Origin: Fructilactobacillus hinvesii
GTDB lineage: Bacteria; Bacillota; Bacilli; Lactobacillales; Lactobacillaceae
NCBI RefSeq assembly: GCF_024029435.1
Contig: NZ_CP097118.1
Coordinates: 806,001 to 870,000, forward strand
DNA length: 64,000 bases
Reading direction: 5' to 3'
Part shown: positions 63,801-64,000 of the stretch, piece by piece
Layout of the letters: every line of letters starts with the position of its first letter
How positions within the stretch are numbered: the stretch's first letter is position 1
Position numbers and translations under genes: made by a program
The notes under the pieces: generated by a model
What the model was told of the DNA's origin: nothing
What the model saw: only the letters and a program-made list of their open reading frames with translations
The model's database searches: none

Positions 63801-64000
63801 CAATTGCGCACAATTACACTAAGGTGCTCTTCGGTGAAAAAAATGTGTTCCGAGCTGGAACGATTGGAACCGTGGCCGATAAAACCGCTTATGGGTACGT
63901 GAAAGCTTACGAACGAGACGTGTACGAACCGCAGATGAACGGAACGATGCGGGGGGCAGAAATTGACCGGTTAGCAAAGGGAGCAACTGGAGTTAAACGA
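60881..64000 (+). CDS. polC: DNA polymerase III PolC, N-terminal part (runs off the window)
   Basis: Replicative polymerase of low-GC Gram-positives. GTG start at 60881 with SD AAAGGAGG; 1040 codons are in the window, of about 1440 expected, with no stop. In order: N-terminal domains and OB fold, split PHP domain ([12 protein letters not shown] near residue 335; TGDVHYL further on), the inserted proofreading exonuclease ([21 protein letters not shown] near 420), the palm region ([27 protein letters not shown] near 880, in pieces) and a zinc site with CPQC (near 909) and CPEC (near 933). Confidence 0.98.
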   Translation, partial: MALTQAERLQTLLDQIGWPTDQRDQFQNGQINQVIVHQQTNRWEFTFHFAQILSFTTFQKLLADLQQAFQEIATVEVAVTTDQTEVPNRELGDYWNWVVQNAGLHSNLTQELLNNHVPEVDDGRVTFLAVNEVVKDFMTNNALGPIEETYQRVGFPAFTIHTFVDESASQAQIEELKAKKKERDEKLAQQARLAMQQSNAHKAGNKGKGNLQLGRKIADSLDVTQMVDIKEEERSVIINGYVFDKEVRKLNSGRDLLILKVTDYSSSIEVKAFSNSDEDKDIFESFQPGSWIRARGSVQEDRYSRDLTMIARDVMPVKHQERVDQAPADNKRVELHLHSNMSQMDATNSISDYVGRAKQWGQPAIAVTDHDNVQAFPEAYQAGQANDVKMIYGMEANVVDDGEPIAFNDQHVKLKDATYVVFDTETTGLSAIYDRVIELSAVKMQGNNVIDEFEEFIDPGFHLSEQTTALTSITDEMVAGSKSEAEVFQLFRDFCGDAIVVGHNVTFDVGFMNTGYQRHGMEPIQNPIIDTLTLARFLYPNYKSYRLNVLANKFNVNLEHHHRAIFDAETTGHLNYLFLKDAEEQYDIEYHDQLNDHMTDNDAYKHARPFHVILLTKTQAGLKNLFKLVSLAHIRYYYRVPRIPRSVLEKYREGLLVGSACSSGEVFTALMQKGEAEALEKAKFYDYLEVQPQVAYQPLIDSKLISDHGKLQTIIKNLVKIADQVQLPLVATGDVHYLDPHDAIYRKILIHSQAGNPLNRQTLPDVHFRTTDELLDDFHFLGEEKAQEIVVTNSQKIAADIETVHPLKDKLYTPRMDGAEDEIKQRTMKKAHQLYGENLPELVEHRLDRELTSIINNGFSVIYLISQRLVAKSNKDGYLVGSRGSVGSSLVATMAGITEVNPLPPHYRCPQCQYSEFFTKGEYSSGFDLPEKKCPECGTVMIGDGHNIPFETFLGFKGNKVPDIDLNFSGDYQAIAHNYTKVLFGEKNVFRAGTIGTVADKTAYGYVKAYERDVYEPQMNGTMRGAEIDRLAKGATGVKR

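Noticed and set aside
1..64000. CRISPR arrays, insertion sequences, restriction-modification or toxin-antitoxin systems
   Set aside because: I looked for regularly spaced repeats, transposase motifs (DDE), methylase-nuclease pairs and toxin-antitoxin-like pairs; none could be supported.

Overview
The window looks like an ordinary chromosomal stretch of a lactic acid bacterium of the family Lactobacillaceae. The evidence is gene order (RNase J, TPR protein, tuf, tig, clpX, ysxC; lexA divergent from ynzC-yneF; rpsB, tsf, pyrH, frr, uppS, cdsA, rseP, proS, polC), a PolC-type replicase, a mevalonate-pathway gene, an SMK (SAM-III) riboswitch at metK, two T-box leaders, and an Enterococcus-type NADH peroxidase. 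I could not settle the genus from sequence alone. No prophage, IS element, CRISPR array or rRNA operon is visible. Genes run mostly on the + strand, with single minus-strand genes in convergent pairs sharing bidirectional terminators.

Layout. 1-7.1 kb: RNA decay, translation and proteostasis (RNase J, EF-Tu, trigger factor, ClpX, YsxC). 7-16 kb: a TetR regulator, a 56-residue gene, uvrC, obg, a 93-codon minus-strand gene with an apparent AUA start, rnz, a LapA-like membrane protein, recJ, apt and tRNA-Ser(CGA). 16-20 kb: a YisL-like membrane protein, a divergent pair of a LexA/cI-type self-cleaving repressor and a small Cro-like protein, a 2-hydroxycarboxylate transporter and a lipoprotein. 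20-32 kb: NADH peroxidase, an aminotransferase, HMG-CoA synthase, a PyrR-attenuated uracil permease, a polar amino acid ABC transporter, SMK-box metK, a drug-type MFS exporter and the tRNA methyltransferase MnmM. 32-47 kb: T-box leuS, a flippase, a TMEM175-type channel, an ACT-domain protein, a zinc alcohol dehydrogenase divergent from an Lsa-type ABC-F protein plus MFS exporter, NAD(P)H-hydrate dehydratase, PepV, and a Met-type T-box operon (MetQ-like protein plus M20 hydrolase). 47-52.6 kb: deoxynucleoside kinase, a small membrane/CPBP/unknown/PgpA cluster, LexA with its operator, YnzC, YneF, PlsC, TrmN6 and a GIY-YIG protein. 52.6-64 kb: the rpsB to polC block, interrupted by one unrecognised gene between frr and uppS.

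Regulatory RNA is the richest theme: SMK box (SAM), T-boxes for Leu and probably Met, a PyrR attenuator and a hairpin leader before rpsB. The most unusual items are genes whose start codons look non-standard (AUA after obg; a problematic TTG, possibly AUU, in the ACT-domain gene), the free-standing cI/Cro-like switch, the MetQ-like protein without a lipobox and without its permease or ATPase nearby, and the unknown gene between frr and uppS. I did not find a clearly new multi-gene system. RNase J is cut at the left edge and polC at the right edge.
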